From positions 62,001 through 126,000 of the forward strand of contig NZ_JAMXFA010000009.1 of assembly GCF_025370785.1 (NCBI RefSeq): a stretch of DNA of 64,000 nucleotides, in the 5' to 3' direction. The position numbers and the translations under genes are program-made. Source of the DNA: Laspinema olomoucense D3b (GTDB taxonomy: Bacteria > Cyanobacteriota > Cyanobacteriia > Cyanobacteriales > Laspinemataceae). This document shows, piece by piece, positions 9,578 through 20,041 of the stretch; positions within the stretch are counted from its first letter, which is position 1; each line of letters begins with the position of its first letter. Below the pieces are notes generated by a model that saw only the letters and a list, made by a program, of their open reading frames with translations, had not been told where the DNA came from and made no database searches.

Positions 9578-11107
9578 TTACAACCTGCGCCAGCGGTGAT
9601 TGTGACGATTGAGTAGCATCTCTGCTTCCACAGGACCCCAAGTCCCGGCTTCATAAAGGGCGATCGCCTTGGGATCCGAAGGAGCATCCCAAACTTGCAG
9701 CAAGGGAGTTAGGACACGCCAAGACTCCTCCACTTCATCCCCTCGGGTAAACAGAGTTTGGTCCCCTAACATACAGTCTATCAATAACCGACTGTAGGCA
9801 TCCGTGTTGGCCTGACCGAAGGTGGTATCGTAGCGAAAATCCATATCCACCGATCGCGTCCGCAAAGAGTTCCCCGGCGTTTTTACCTCAAAACGCATCG
9901 AAATCCCCTCATTCGGTTGAATCCGCATCGCCAACACATTGGGATTCGCCTGTTTTGCAGCAGACTGGAACATCAAAAATGGCACTTCCCGGAACTGAAT
10001 CGCAATTTCGGTCACCTTTTTCGGCATCCGTTTGCCGGTTCTCATGTAGAATGGCACGCCTTTCCAGCGCCAGTTATCGATATAAAGCTTGAGCCCGGCA
10101 TAAGTCGGCGTCGTCGAGTTCTCGTTAACCCCTTCCTCTTCGCGATAGCCTGGAACCTGCTTCCCTTTCATCCATCCGGAAGTGTACTGACCCCGAGTGG
10201 CAGACAGGTTCAAATTTTCAATATCCGCCAGGTGAGTCGCTTGTAGGACTTTTACCTTTTCATTACGGATACTATCGGCATCCAGGGAGTTTGGCGCTTC
10301 CATTGCGGTCAGGGTAAACAGTTGCATCAGGTGGTTTTGCACCATATCCCGCAGCGCGCCTGATGATTCATAATACCCAGCCCGTCCTTCTAAACCGACG
10401 GTTTCGGCGACGGTGATTTGAACACAATCGACAAACTGCCGATTCCACAGGGGTTCAAAAATGGCATTGGCAAAGCGAAACACGAGCAGATTCTGGACCG
10501 TTTCCTTGCCTAAGTAGTGGTCAATCCGGTAAACCTGCTTTTCTGAGCAGACTTTTTGGACCACTTGGTTGAGGATCTGTGCCGTACCCAGATCGTGACC
10601 AAAGGGCTTTTCAATGACTAGGCGTTGTTTGTCGCGATCGCCTAGCATTCCCGCACCCCCAAGTTGCTCGATCGCTTCAGCGAAAAAGCGCGGTGCCACA
10701 CTCAGGTAAAACACGCGGTTCCCCCGAGTGCCGCGTTTTTCATCGAGTTCACCCAGAAAGGCTTTGAGTTTCTGGTAACTTTCTGATTTATCGATGTCGC
10801 CTGGACAATAGAACAGTCCATTGGCAAAGTCGTCCCAGAGCGCTTCAGAACCAATCCCGTTGCCAAATTCTTCAACTCCTTGGCGGCAATGATCTCGGAA
10901 AAACTCATGACTCCATTGACTGCGGGAGACCCCGACAATCGTTAGTTGCGAAGGGAGTTTACGTTCCAGTTTCATTTGATAGATTGCCGGAACGAGCTTT
11001 CTCTGGGTCAGGTCCCCGGAGGCACCGAAGATAATCAAAATCTGTGGTTCGGGAATCCGATCTTGTTGGAGTCCCACGCGCAGGGGGTTTTCTAATAGCG
11101 TTACCAT
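9578..11107 (-). CDS. zwf: Glucose-6-phosphate 1-dehydrogenase
   Basis: This enzyme oxidises glucose 6-phosphate to 6-phosphogluconolactone with NADP+, the entry step of the oxidative pentose phosphate pathway and the main NADPH source in the dark. The 509-residue length is normal. The coenzyme-binding motif [10 protein letters not shown] lies near residue 29, and the active-site motif RIDHYLGKE near residue 194 contains the substrate-binding Lys. The C-terminus ends in a typical [15 protein letters not shown]. It sits between tal (158 bp upstream) and opcA (136 bp downstream), so its product and its activator are probably co-expressed. Confidence 0.97.
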   Translation of the reverse strand: MVTLLENPLRVGLQQDRIPEPQILIIFGASGDLTQRKLVPAIYQMKLERKLPSQLTIVGVSRSQWSHEFFRDHCRQGVEEFGNGIGSEALWDDFANGLFYCPGDIDKSESYQKLKAFLGELDEKRGTRGNRVFYLSVAPRFFAEAIEQLGGAGMLGDRDKQRLVIEKPFGHDLGTAQILNQVVQKVCSEKQVYRIDHYLGKETVQNLLVFRFANAIFEPLWNRQFVDCVQITVAETVGLEGRAGYYESSGALRDMVQNHLMQLFTLTAMEAPNSLDADSIRNEKVKVLQATHLADIENLNLSATRGQYTSGWMKGKQVPGYREEEGVNENSTTPTYAGLKLYIDNWRWKGVPFYMRTGKRMPKKVTEIAIQFREVPFLMFQSAAKQANPNVLAMRIQPNEGISMRFEVKTPGNSLRTRSVDMDFRYDTTFGQANTDAYSRLLIDCMLGDQTLFTRGDEVEESWRVLTPLLQVWDAPSDPKAIALYEAGTWGPVEAEMLLNRHNHRWRRL

Positions 11108-11265
11108 CTGGTTTGATGCATAGGTTAGAGGTTAGTACAGAGAAATTAAGAACGATCGCAATATGGACATATCCATCTTTGATCTCTTGCTCTGGGTCGA
11201 AAAAGGAGCTGGAGGGGCAGAAAAATGGGTAACGGAGTGATGCCGTACCCATTTTCCCCTCCTGA

Positions 11266-12408
11266 CTAGGCGGGAGCCAGTTGTTTGACTTTGCTTTCCA
11301 GGGAACTCATCAGAGACTCGAAGGGTTGAATGAATTTATCAATGCCTTCGTCTAACAGTTCTGCCATGATTTGATCCAAGTCGATGCCCAACTCAGCCAA
11401 GTTTTCGATCAGGTGGTAGGCTTGATCAACATCGGTTTCGATGCGGCTGGCGACATCGCAATGATCGGCACAGGCTTCAATGGTTGCTGGGGGTAGGGTG
11501 TTGACCGTATCGGGTCCAATCAGTTCATCAACGTAGATGACGTCACTGTAGTTGGGATTTTTGCTGCTGGTGGAGGCCCAGAGTAACCGTTGGGGGTTGG
11601 CTCCTTTGGCGGCGAGGGCTTGCCAGCGATCGCTGTTGATGATTTCTTTGTATTTTTGATAGGCAATCTTGGCATTGGCGATCGCCACCTTCCCTTTGAT
11701 TTGCTCCAGTCGGGCCTTTTCTTGCAGCTCCGTTATGTGCTTGAGTTTTTCATCAATTGCCTCATCAATTTTCACATCAATTCGGCTGATAAAGAAACTG
11801 GCAACTGAAGAAATCTTGCTCACATCTTCACCCGCCTGCACTCGTGCTTCTAGCCCGCGAATGTAAGCCCAGGCCGTCTCTACATAACTGTCTACGGAAA
11901 ATAGCAACGTCACATTAACGTTGATCCCTTCAGCAATGACTTTTTCAACCGCCTCTAACCCCTGGGAAGTCCCGGGAATCTTCACCATCACATTTTCCCG
12001 TTCAATTTCCTTGTAGTAGCGCTTGGCTTCTGCAAGAGTTTTTTCAGCATCCAAAGCGAGGTTCGGCGGCACTTCAATACTGACATAGCCATCTAACCCC
12101 TCAGTTTCATCATAAATCGCCCGAAAATGATCGCAGGCATTGCGAATATCTTCAAACACTAAAGATTCATAAATTTTCTCCACCGATTGGTTAGCTTTGA
12201 TGCCAGCTTCGATATCTGAATCGTAAATTGCATTTCCGACAATGGCTTTTTCAAAAATTGACGGATTAGAGGTCAGTCCCCGCAATCCTCGGGTTTCAAT
12301 CAGGGTTTTCAGTTCCCCGGACTTGATGAGATCACGGTTCAAATTATCCATCCAGATACTTTGACCATATTCTTGTTCAATTTTTTGGAGTAAGGGATTA
12401 ATTGCCAT
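11266..12408 (-). CDS. tal: Transaldolase
   Basis: Transaldolase moves a dihydroxyacetone unit between sedoheptulose 7-phosphate and glyceraldehyde 3-phosphate, in the non-oxidative pentose phosphate branch. The protein has 380 residues, the longer bacterial/plant-type form. Visible motifs are GLTSNPSIFEKAI (45-57) and the Schiff-base Lys143 in ENVMVKIPGTSQG. The C-terminal part has DEGIDKFIQPFESLM. It lies between fbp and zwf on the same strand with short gaps (173 and 158 bp), consistent with one operon. Confidence 0.97.
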   Translation of the reverse strand: MAINPLLQKIEQEYGQSIWMDNLNRDLIKSGELKTLIETRGLRGLTSNPSIFEKAIVGNAIYDSDIEAGIKANQSVEKIYESLVFEDIRNACDHFRAIYDETEGLDGYVSIEVPPNLALDAEKTLAEAKRYYKEIERENVMVKIPGTSQGLEAVEKVIAEGINVNVTLLFSVDSYVETAWAYIRGLEARVQAGEDVSKISSVASFFISRIDVKIDEAIDEKLKHITELQEKARLEQIKGKVAIANAKIAYQKYKEIINSDRWQALAAKGANPQRLLWASTSSKNPNYSDVIYVDELIGPDTVNTLPPATIEACADHCDVASRIETDVDQAYHLIENLAELGIDLDQIMAELLDEGIDKFIQPFESLMSSLESKVKQLAPA

Positions 12409-12581
12409 AAGTTTTATCTCGTTGGGTTTAGACTAGACTACAGGGTATCATTGTGAATGTTTTTAAAGCGGATGATGACTATCCGTGGTATGAAAGTCCC
12501 TCATTTCACGCTTAGGTTTTAGCTTATCTTTGAATTGGGGTAAAAGGTAAGGGTTGATCGCCGAACTGTGTCATCAAATCA

Positions 12582-13652
12582 TCATGAATGAGTAGCGATC
12601 GCGGGGTTCTTCTCATGCTTGCGATCGTCAATGAAGGATTTGACGAGTGCCACATCATCTTTACTGCCAATAATCACCGGGGTACGGGTATGAAGTTGAT
12701 CCGGCACCACATCTAAGATATCCTGAGTTCCGGTACTGGCTTGTCCCCCAGCTTGCTCTATCAAAAAAGCTAGGGGTGCGGTTTCATAAAGCAGGCGCAA
12801 TTTACCCTCGGGTTTTTTAATGGTTCCAGGATACATGAACACGCCCCCTTCATGCAGGATCCGGTGAAAGTCCCCCACTAAAGCCCCACTATAACGAGCG
12901 GTATAGCCTTCGTGCCGATGAACATAGCGGATATAGTCGCGGATCGATTCATCCCACTGCCAGAAGTTGCCTTCATTCACACTGTAAACCGCACCATGCT
13001 CAGGGACCTGAATATTTTGATTCGACAGGATAAACTCTCCCAGACTGGGATCCAGAGTGAAGGAATGAACCCCCGTCCCAATGGAATATACCAGCATGGT
13101 ACTGGGTCCATAGAGGATATAGCCTGCAGCGAGTTGCTTGCGTCCACTTTGCAGCAAATCTAGGGCTTCCCCATTTTCATCATTTCCTTCTTGTTGGCGA
13201 ATCGAGAAGATAGACCCGATATTCAGGTTGCTATCGATATTGGAGGAGCCGTCAATCGGGTCATAAAGCAGGGTATAACGCCCAATGGGGCAGTTTTCCG
13301 GGATGTAGTAGGGTTTCTCCATTTCCTCCGATGCCAAGCGACAAACTAAGCCACTTTGCTTGAAAACGGAGATAAACACCTCATTGGCATAGACATCCAT
13401 GCGTTTGACGCTTTCTCCCTGAACATTAATGTCGCCACTAAACCCCAGAACCCCTTCCACTAACCCAGCGCGACTCAACCGGCGGGAAATTAGCTTTGCT
13501 GCTAGAGCGATCCGGCTCATCAACGCGCTGAGGTCCTGAGCATCGGCAGAAAAGCTCTGCAGTTGCTGCAAAACGTGCCTGGATAGGGTTGTACAGTCGC
13601 GATCGAGCAATTGAGTCGGCTCAAGCGGATTTTTTGTTATTTCATCCTTCAT
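12582..13652 (-). CDS. fbp: Fructose-1,6-bisphosphatase class 1
   Basis: This enzyme hydrolyses fructose 1,6-bisphosphate to fructose 6-phosphate (gluconeogenesis, and the Calvin cycle in part). It has 356 residues. The metal-binding class 1 signature [20 protein letters not shown] is at 131-150. Later come [10 protein letters not shown] and the substrate-site stretch [20 protein letters not shown]. Cyanobacteria also carry a bifunctional class 2 FBPase/SBPase, so this class 1 enzyme may serve mainly sugar turnover in the dark. It is the first gene of fbp-tal-zwf-opcA. The 538 bp upstream hold its control region; no clear promoter was recognised. Confidence 0.96.
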   Translation of the reverse strand: MKDEITKNPLEPTQLLDRDCTTLSRHVLQQLQSFSADAQDLSALMSRIALAAKLISRRLSRAGLVEGVLGFSGDINVQGESVKRMDVYANEVFISVFKQSGLVCRLASEEMEKPYYIPENCPIGRYTLLYDPIDGSSNIDSNLNIGSIFSIRQQEGNDENGEALDLLQSGRKQLAAGYILYGPSTMLVYSIGTGVHSFTLDPSLGEFILSNQNIQVPEHGAVYSVNEGNFWQWDESIRDYIRYVHRHEGYTARYSGALVGDFHRILHEGGVFMYPGTIKKPEGKLRLLYETAPLAFLIEQAGGQASTGTQDILDVVPDQLHTRTPVIIGSKDDVALVKSFIDDRKHEKNPAIATHS

Positions 13653-14138
13653 CGTTGTTGTCTACCTTTGAAGTGGTTTTACTGGAACGACTGGATCGGT
13701 TAGCGGGTTGGTTTTGCCCAGTCGCCCTTTCCTTTCCATCTTAAAGAAGCATTTTCAGCAACGCAGGTTAACTGTAGGGGAACTATAGAAAACGCAACAT
13801 TTTCTTAAGCATTTGTACTGTTTTCCCCGGAAAAGTCGGAATCCAGCATAAAATTGACTCTAAGTCAGTTAACCCAGCTACAAACTCAATTAAAATTTTA
13901 GCTGGGGTCATGATTGGGTCATTACCCATCCCAGGTACAAGCCTCAAAACTGTCATTCCCCTGTCGATAACCAATTTAGCGACAAAAATATAGAATTTTC
14001 TTCACTATAAAAAGGGAGCGAGACTCCCATTTTTTCGGATAATTCTAATAGTTATAAAATTAATATAATCCAGCTTTTCAAATTAATTAATGTTCTTTAA
14101 AACTTCAAAAAAATCTAAATCAAGGGAAACATTTTTAA
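13653..14138. other. Gene-free region upstream of fbp
   Basis: It holds the presumed fbp promoter region. The right half (13985-14140) is AT-rich. A 63-codon open frame (13783-13974, minus) has no ribosome site or recognisable domain and is not called. Confidence 0.5.
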
Positions 14139-14174
14139 TAAAAAAAAGGGACTGCTCAAAGCTGATGCAGTCCC
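14139..14174 (-). terminator. Intrinsic terminator of the small gene at 14191
   Basis: On the minus strand an 8-bp perfect stem GGGACTGC/GCAGTCCC is followed by a run of nine T, starting 17 bp after the stop codon of the upstream gene. Confidence 0.85.
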
Positions 14175-14190
14175 AGACCAACAAAATCGG

Positions 14191-14412
14191 CTAGTCAATG
14201 GAAATAGATTGAGGACGATTGTTGTAACCGCCACTGCCATTATTATTCCCGGTAGAAGAACCTGTGGGGGAGGCTCCTTGTTGTTCCAGCCAGCTTTTCA
14301 CCGGGTCATCGGAGAGATTGAGTTGGAACACCCCGGAGAAAAACCCGCCTAAAAAGGCAACAGGATGTTCGGTTATTTCTTTAAAAATTGGACTCAGTTC
14401 ATCTAAAAACAT
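14191..14412 (-). CDS. Small conserved-type hypothetical protein, 73 aa
   Basis: I do not recognise a named family. The ATG is preceded by AAAGGAGA at good spacing, and a strong terminator follows 17 bp after the stop, so this is a real monocistronic gene. The protein starts with an amphipathic segment (MFLDELSPIFKEITEHP), has a short hydrophobic stretch (VAFLGGFFSGVFQL, about 18-31), then DDPVKSWLEQQG, and ends in a disordered Gly/Asn/Ser tail. The hydrophobic stretch is short for a membrane span, so peripheral membrane attachment is possible. Confidence 0.75.
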   Translation of the reverse strand: MFLDELSPIFKEITEHPVAFLGGFFSGVFQLNLSDDPVKSWLEQQGASPTGSSTGNNNGSGGYNNRPQSISID

Positions 14413-14651
14413 GGATGTCTCCTTTGGCGGCCAATGCAGTCAGAGGTAGGATCCCCCCAGGATTGCACTATCCTGGGGAGATTGCCTACTGCTGGTATCC
14501 TAGCGCGTTTGACACTGGAGTAGGCGTCGGCATCCCGAACCCCGGGATTAACCTGGGGGACCAGAAAGGGGGTTTCTAACGGAGAGTTTACGCTAGTTGC
14601 GCTTGTTTTCAGCTAGAAACCCCGTTTCTAATCGTTACCGACTCCGAGGGC
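14413..14651. repeat. GGGGTTTCTA / TAGAAACCCC inverted repeat
   Basis: GGGGTTTCTAAC at 14570-14581 and TAGAAACCCCGTTTCTA at 14613-14629 form a hairpin-prone pair. It is related to the AAACCGGGTTTCT palindrome family found elsewhere in the window. It may act as a terminator or a dispersed element next to the 3' end of nrdJ. Confidence 0.5.
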
Positions 14652-17600
14652 CTAGGAGGGATTTTTTTCCGGTAATAGGCACTTATCGGAATCGCAACCG
14701 GCAGGTCCAGCTTCTGCTAATTCACCGAGGTCATAGCGCTGGAGTGCGTTTTTGAAATCATCGGTTTTGCGACGAACTAAGACCTCTGCACTGAGGCGAT
14801 CGTACTCAGCTTTATCAATGGGTTCAAAGGGGAGACGGGGGAATGATTGGCGATCGTCAAATCGAGCGAGTAGGGCGGCAGAAATGTAGCCTTCATCGTT
14901 TTGAATGGCCTCATAAATCCGCGTACCTAATAGCTCAATTTCTGATTCTCGAACTTCCACTGTTGCCGAGGTGTTATGGGTAACATAGTGGCTTTGAACG
15001 TTCATGTAGAAGTCCATTTGAGCTAAGGCACTAAATTGACTAATATCAATTTCATCGGCACCGGGTAAATCGGCCCAACTGACAGCGATGGGAATTTCCA
15101 CCAACCATTCTGAACAACGCGGGTCAAAGGGATCATTGAGTAGATTCCCGTTTTCATCCTTGTCCGATTGTCCGGGAATTACACTGTAACCGTAGTCGAT
15201 ACAAGCCAAGGCTACGGGGTCGTTTTTTCCGAAGGTAATTCGGCGAATAAACCGCTGGGCTTTGGGGGGATGCCAACCGGGAGATGCGCCGGTTAGTAAA
15301 GATTTTGTCCCGGAAGGTTGCACGGTGGTGCAACGATTGGGACGGCGCAATCCGTGGCGATCGCAATAATCCCACACCTGAGCATGAACAATATCACGCC
15401 AGCGCGTCAAATAGGCTTCTTCTTGACGCTTAAATTCGATTCCTTCTGGAGTTGCCGGACGACCTTGTTCCCACCAGCGCAACCAATCCACACCAAAGGC
15501 ATGAACGAAGAAATCAAACAATCCGGTAAAGGAAACGCCGACAATGGGGTCGATTTCCCGGCTGTATTGATAGCGGGGTTCGAGGAATTTATGATTCAAC
15601 AAGGTGGCCACGGATAAAGCACCAGCGGCAAAAGCATCTGCTTGCTCGCGATCGTTTTGGGGGTCAATTTGATTGAGATGGACCTCAGAAAGGTTACAGT
15701 GAAAGTCTGCACCAATAATTTCCAGGGTTGTTATCCTAAAGGCTTTTTATCCTTTAGTTCTTATCCTTGAATTCGGATAAGCTCGGCGTACATTTTCAGC
15801 AGTGAACTCTAGTGGAACTGCTGTCAGGCACTCTTGGGATGATTATAGTCTCTTAGGCGAGTTTCACATCCTACGCTCTACGGTGGCAGATGCTTTTAAA
15901 CTATCTGCTTACCTCGGTATTCCCTTCTCAGGGTTTACCGATTTTGCCCGATTTTTAACGTGAGGCAAAATTACTTACCACACGGGTTTAATCCAACGCG
16001 GGATAACCGATGTTCTAACTCTGGTTGAGAGATTTCGGGATAGCGATCGCCTATCCATTGCTTCCCTTTGCCTTGGTTATAGGCTTTCAGAAAATCCCGT
16101 TTACTCTCGCGATCGAGCATTAAATCGCAACTGGCTCGGGCAACAGCTTCACCGGCCCATTGAATAGCTCCTTCCCCAGAATAATATTGTTGACGCACCG
16201 CCTCAATACATTCCTTGACGGTGGGTTTATGATGAAAAACCCTGGTGTGATTTGCCATTCTTAAAGCATCTCTTTCTGGGTCGATTCGCCAGTTTCCGGC
16301 CTCATCTTGTTGCCATAAATTCATCTTGGCATTGGCAAACAATTCATCATCGCTGGCGCTTTGGCGCATCCCGGCACTGTTAGAAACCAGAATGCCCTCA
16401 CAGACAAACTCATGAACTGTCGCTACCTCAATGTCATAAGTAGGACAACAGCGAACATCAAAATCAACCTGTTCAACTTTGATAGGAACGAGGTCGGTTG
16501 CTTCTGGAATGTAACGTTTTAACGTTAGCGGAACCATTTGCTTTTGATTCCCGCCCCAATGATACTGGTAAGTATTGACCAATGGGCGAACCATGTTAAC
16601 GGGGAAGCCGTGTTCCTTAAATGACTTCGGACGGTTCTTTTTCTGGGTAGCAAATTGAATTGAATAATTAGAGAAGGTAGATTGAACAGCGCTAAACGCT
16701 TTTTCTCCTACCGTGACTAATTCACCTTCCCATTTTCCGGTTCGTTTGCGAATGGCACTACACATCCGAACAGTAATGCCTAGAGAGGCATAAAGGGCCT
16801 GGACCTGCTGTAGAAATTTCTGCTGGGAGGAAGCGACGAGCACCCCTTGGCTATGACAACCATCCGCATCGGCGAGTCCTGCTAAAAAGGAAGCGCGAAT
16901 ATCAATAGTTCCTAAGAGAATGCAGTCCGGAATAACCAAGGGTTGGAAAGGTTGCTTAAACTGCTTGAGATACAGGTTTAAGGCAGAGGAGTTAAATTGC
17001 AGTTCATACGCCTTGATCTGGCATTGCTCAGGGGTTCGGAGAGTGTAGGTATCTAAGCCAAACTCCCGAGCAACAGCAGTTAATCGGTCCAAGATAGCCG
17101 GACTATCTTCGTGAACTCGGAACCGGACTCGTGAACCATCCGAAGCAACAGAACCATCCCCCTGTAAATATCCCAAAAAGTAGGCTACATCAGTAGTCAA
17201 AGCTGGGATTTGGATGGGCTTTGCTGCTTTGTGAATTTGCCCTCGAAACTCGGGGAGTTCGGTTGCAGTACCCGGAATAGCTTGAGGTACAAAGATGAGG
17301 CGATCGCCTTCTTTCAAATCCTTAGCCTTGACCATCTTGTAATTGCCGTAGATATCAGTCAGTACGGCTACTTTATGGTCAGGGGTACAGTCTAAGATGC
17401 CATCCTGGGTCCGAATGCGGCAGAGGGATTGCTCTCCTTGTACAAAAAAGTTGGTGACTGGGTAAAACCCTTTACTGGTTAAAACGCGATCGCCAATCCG
17501 CACTTTAGCAATCGGAACTAAGCCTGATTCTGTATGTACTAAAGCATCTTCAGGCAAACATCGGCGGATATTTCCTGCCACAATCGTAGACGCCGCTTCA

Positions 17601-18382
17601 TCAATCAATAAGCAGCATTCGACTGAATTTAATTGACGTCCAATTGCTTTATTTAAAATTAAAGCAACTCGCTTATAAAGGTCAGTTAATTTAACTGGAT
17701 TAGCAACGCCTCCAAACCCTTTGAGCGGTTCTCCGGCTGGACGAATATCGCACAGATCCACGATGACTTCAACGGTTGAATCAAAGCGCTCATCGGTGGA
17801 GAGTTCTAGGAGGGTTTGATAAGATTGGACCCAACCAATCCGGGAGTCTCCGACATTCAGGAGGACCCGATCGCCATCGTAAGTTACCTCCGTTTCTTGG
17901 CGACGGCGATCGCGCGGGGTCGTGCCAATTTCACCTTGGAGGGTGATCTGAAGTCGGTTGCGAATCTTCGGCAACTGATTGATATATTGAGGTTCGAGGA
18001 CTGCGCCGGTGCCACATCCCATCATCGCAAGGCCCATTAATAATCCAAAGGCTCGCCAATCGTGGATATTTGTCGAGGAACAGTTATAGGCCCCAGAAAA
18101 GTTTTCCGGGCGTTCGATCCAGTCCGTGCCCCCCACCCACAACCAGCGACCCGAGGAGAGGGTTTTGAGTTGTTTCTGCATCTGGGTGAGGAGTGCCACC
18201 TCGTCGGAGTTGAGATTGCCGAGTTTCTCTAATCCAGCAATGGTGCGATCGCAGACTTGATCCCAAGTTTCCCGTCCGTCATCCTGGCGGCGGCTGTAAG
18301 TCCTAAAAAACACCGGATTCGCTGCCGGTGCGGTTTCGGGAAAATCGCTGTGGTGGCGCGTGCGTTCCAATTCTCGAACCAT
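14652..18382 (-). CDS. nrdJ: Adenosylcobalamin-dependent ribonucleoside-triphosphate reductase (class II), split by an intein and a group I intron
   Basis: NrdJ reduces ribonucleotides to deoxyribonucleotides using a B12-derived radical. Exon 1 is 18382-15977 and exon 2 is 15722-14652; joining them restores the frame exactly (NPCG then EIIGADFHCN). The host protein without the intein is 764 residues, normal for the family. Visible are FSGAYNCSSTN (first redox Cys), NPCGE (thiyl-radical Cys), FHCN (second redox Cys), and a C-terminal CDSDKC shuttle pair. Cys roles are by analogy with the Lactobacillus enzyme. The intein interrupts the conserved NIRR/SAGMRQ site. Unspliced RNA would stop two codons after NPCG (Lys, then TAA), so splicing is needed for a full protein. 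The ATG at 18382 lacks a strong ribosome site. Without the intron model this looks like a broken gene. Confidence 0.93.
15723..15976 (-). mobile_element. Group I intron (254 nt) in nrdJ
   Basis: The exons read ...TGTGGT and GAAATT..., both in frame. The 5' exon ends in U and the insert ends in G, as group I introns require. P1: exon CGUGUGGU pairs with internal guide GCCUCACG (intron bases 11-18, genomic 15966-15959), seven of eight pairs with U-G at the splice site. P10: intron bases 5-10 (AAUUUU) pair fully with the first six bases of exon 2 (GAAAUU). Hairpins GCAGAU/AUCUGC, AGCAGU/ACUGCU, UUAUCC/GGAUAA and AAAGG/CCUUU fit peripheral P5/P8/P9-type stems. I did not resolve the P3-P7 core. 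Size and layout resemble the tRNA-Leu intron class. It is too short for a homing endonuclease. Confidence 0.85.
16379..17560 (-). mobile_element. In-frame intein with LAGLIDADG homing endonuclease in NrdJ (394 aa)
   Basis: The intein starts at Cys (CLPEDALVHTESGLVPIAKV, block A) right after NIRR and ends at Asn before SAGMRQ. Block B is DCTPDHKVAV, with the TxxH-type His. The endonuclease domain has two LAGLIDADG-like helices, FLGYLQGDGS and FLAGLADADG. Block F is CPTYDIEVATVHEFVCEG and block G is GILVSN. The first extein residue after it is Ser. The penultimate residue is Ser (VSN) and not the usual His, a known variant that may slow Asn cyclisation or use the block F His. Both endonuclease motifs keep acidic residues, so the endonuclease may still be active. 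Confidence 0.95.
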
Positions 18383-18830
18383 AAGTCAATCTCTTCTCGT
18401 ATCCGCGTATAGCTGTAGATCAAGACTATACGCCATCTTAGATTTAGTGGTCAAAGGTTGTTAATTTTTAATATTTGCGCTATGCCTAGGGTCTTATGTC
18501 TTATGTCTTTGGTCCTTGGTCCTTGGTCCTTGGTTGATGGGGGAGATGGGGGAGTTGTAGGGTGGGCAATGCCCACCTAGATTTGGTGGGCATTGCCCAC
18601 CCTACAATTGCTGGTCCCTTGACAAATGACCAATGACAAATGACCAATGACAAATGACCAATGACAAAAAAGGAGAAATATTAACCTAAATGCGGAATGT
18701 GGATAGAATAAACCAAAGCCAGATTTCTGCGAGGGATTCTCCTGTTCCCGAAGGGGAGGCTTAATCCAGGGAGAGGCTACGCGGAGGACTGGTTCAATCT
18801 ACATAAGGGGCATCACCGCCGAGAATCGCC
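18383..18830. other. Repeat-rich gap between nrdJ and potA
   Basis: It holds TTGGTCCTTGGTCC-type repeats (18496-18535), a perfect inverted repeat (18555-18607), copies of AAATGACCAATGAC (18618-18668), and a GAGGCTACGCGGAGG-type short palindrome near 18770. The promoters of nrdJ (leftward) and potA (rightward) must also lie here; none was clear. Confidence 0.6.
18555..18607. repeat. Perfect 23-bp inverted repeat with 7-bp loop (MITE/REP-like)
   Basis: Arm 1 (18555-18577) begins TTGTAGGGTGGGC and arm 2 (18585-18607) is its exact reverse complement. Each arm also holds the inner palindrome GGTGGGCATTGCCCACC. Elements of this kind are widespread in cyanobacterial intergenic DNA. No target-site duplication was recognised. 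Confidence 0.8.
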
Positions 18831-19964
18831 ATGATGTTTCAATCTGCTACGACGCACCAAAGCGCTGCCACGGGTTACGATACCCTCCTTGACGTTGAAC
18901 TTCGCAAAGTTTTTAAGGTGTTTGAGGGGGAAACTGCGGTCCGGGGTGTCGATCTTGACATTAATCGAGGAGAATTTTTTAGTATCCTCGGTCCTTCTGG
19001 CTGTGGGAAAACGACGACCCTAAGATTGATCGGGGGCTTTGAGACGCCTTCTGCGGGAGAGGTCCTGATTCGGGGTAAGTCCATGAATCAGGTTCCAGCT
19101 TATCAGCGCCCAGTGAATACGGTGTTTCAGAGTTATGCGCTGTTCAATCATCAGTCTATTGCTGAAAATATTGCGTTTGGGTTGCGAATCAAACGCTGTG
19201 GAAAAAGTGAAATTGAGGAACGGGTCAAAGAAGCGCTGAAATTGGTCAAAATGGAGTCTTACGCTAATCGCTATCCCTCTCAGCTCTCGGGAGGTCAACA
19301 GCAACGGGTGGCTCTGGCACGGGCGCTGGTGAATCGTCCAGCGGTTGTGTTGTTGGATGAACCGTTAGGGGCGTTGGACCTGAAGTTGAGGAAACAGATG
19401 CAGGTTGAATTATCAACGTTGCATCGGGATTTGGGGTTGACTTTTGTGATGGTGACTCATGACCAGGAGGAGGCCCTATCTTTGTCGGACCGGATTGCTG
19501 TGATGCATGAGGGCCGAATTGAGCAAATCGGGACCCCGAGTGAAATTTATGAGCGTCCCCGATCGCCGTTTGTGGCGGATTTTATTGGAGAAACCAATTT
19601 ACTGCCCGGACGGATTGAAGGGAGCGATCGCACCTCTCTGGCGATTCGTACAGGGACGGGATTAAAAATTGTGGTGGAACCAACGGAACCCTGGAGTGGT
19701 AACGCATCAGGGGCGATCGTCAGTGTTCGACCGGAAAAAATTAATTTGAGTCTCTATCCGCCAGAGGTGGAGGTAAACTGCTTTGAGGGACGGCTCAAAA
19801 CAGTCATGTATTTGGGAACCCATGTTCAGTATGTGGTGGAACTGCTCTCGGGGGATGAAATGGCGGTCTTGCAACCGAATACGGGAACGAGCTTACCAGA
19901 TCCTGAGACGCCGATCTATACCTACTGGCTGCCTACAGATTGTATTGCCTTGGCTGCGGCTTAG
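18831..19964 (+). CDS. potA: Spermidine/putrescine ABC transporter ATP-binding protein
   Basis: PotA is the cytoplasmic ATPase that powers polyamine import with PotB, PotC and PotD. It has 377 residues with Walker [10 protein letters not shown] (about 55-63), Q-loop [10 protein letters not shown], signature [15 protein letters not shown], Walker [12 protein letters not shown] and switch His in VTHDQEEAL. The C-terminal third (about 270-375) is a TOBE-type regulatory domain (SVRPEKINL). It is the first gene of potA-x-potD-potB-potC. The order differs from E. coli potABCD but is common in cyanobacteria. Two ATG codons lie in a row at 18831; the first is used here. Confidence 0.95.
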   Translation: MMFQSATTHQSAATGYDTLLDVELRKVFKVFEGETAVRGVDLDINRGEFFSILGPSGCGKTTTLRLIGGFETPSAGEVLIRGKSMNQVPAYQRPVNTVFQSYALFNHQSIAENIAFGLRIKRCGKSEIEERVKEALKLVKMESYANRYPSQLSGGQQQRVALARALVNRPAVVLLDEPLGALDLKLRKQMQVELSTLHRDLGLTFVMVTHDQEEALSLSDRIAVMHEGRIEQIGTPSEIYERPRSPFVADFIGETNLLPGRIEGSDRTSLAIRTGTGLKIVVEPTEPWSGNASGAIVSVRPEKINLSLYPPEVEVNCFEGRLKTVMYLGTHVQYVVELLSGDEMAVLQPNTGTSLPDPETPIYTYWLPTDCIALAAA

Positions 19965-20041
19965 GCGACAATTGCCGGGGTGCGCTACGCTTTCACCTGT
20001 GGATGCGAGCGCTTGTTTGTACCATGTGGACGGACATCTAT

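Noticed and set aside
15971-15977. nrdJ as a frameshifted or nonsense-mutated pseudogene
   Set aside because: The stop follows NPCG at once, the downstream frame resumes at exactly the next conserved residue after 254 nt, and the insert has group I intron P1 and P10 pairings. Splicing explains all of this better than decay.
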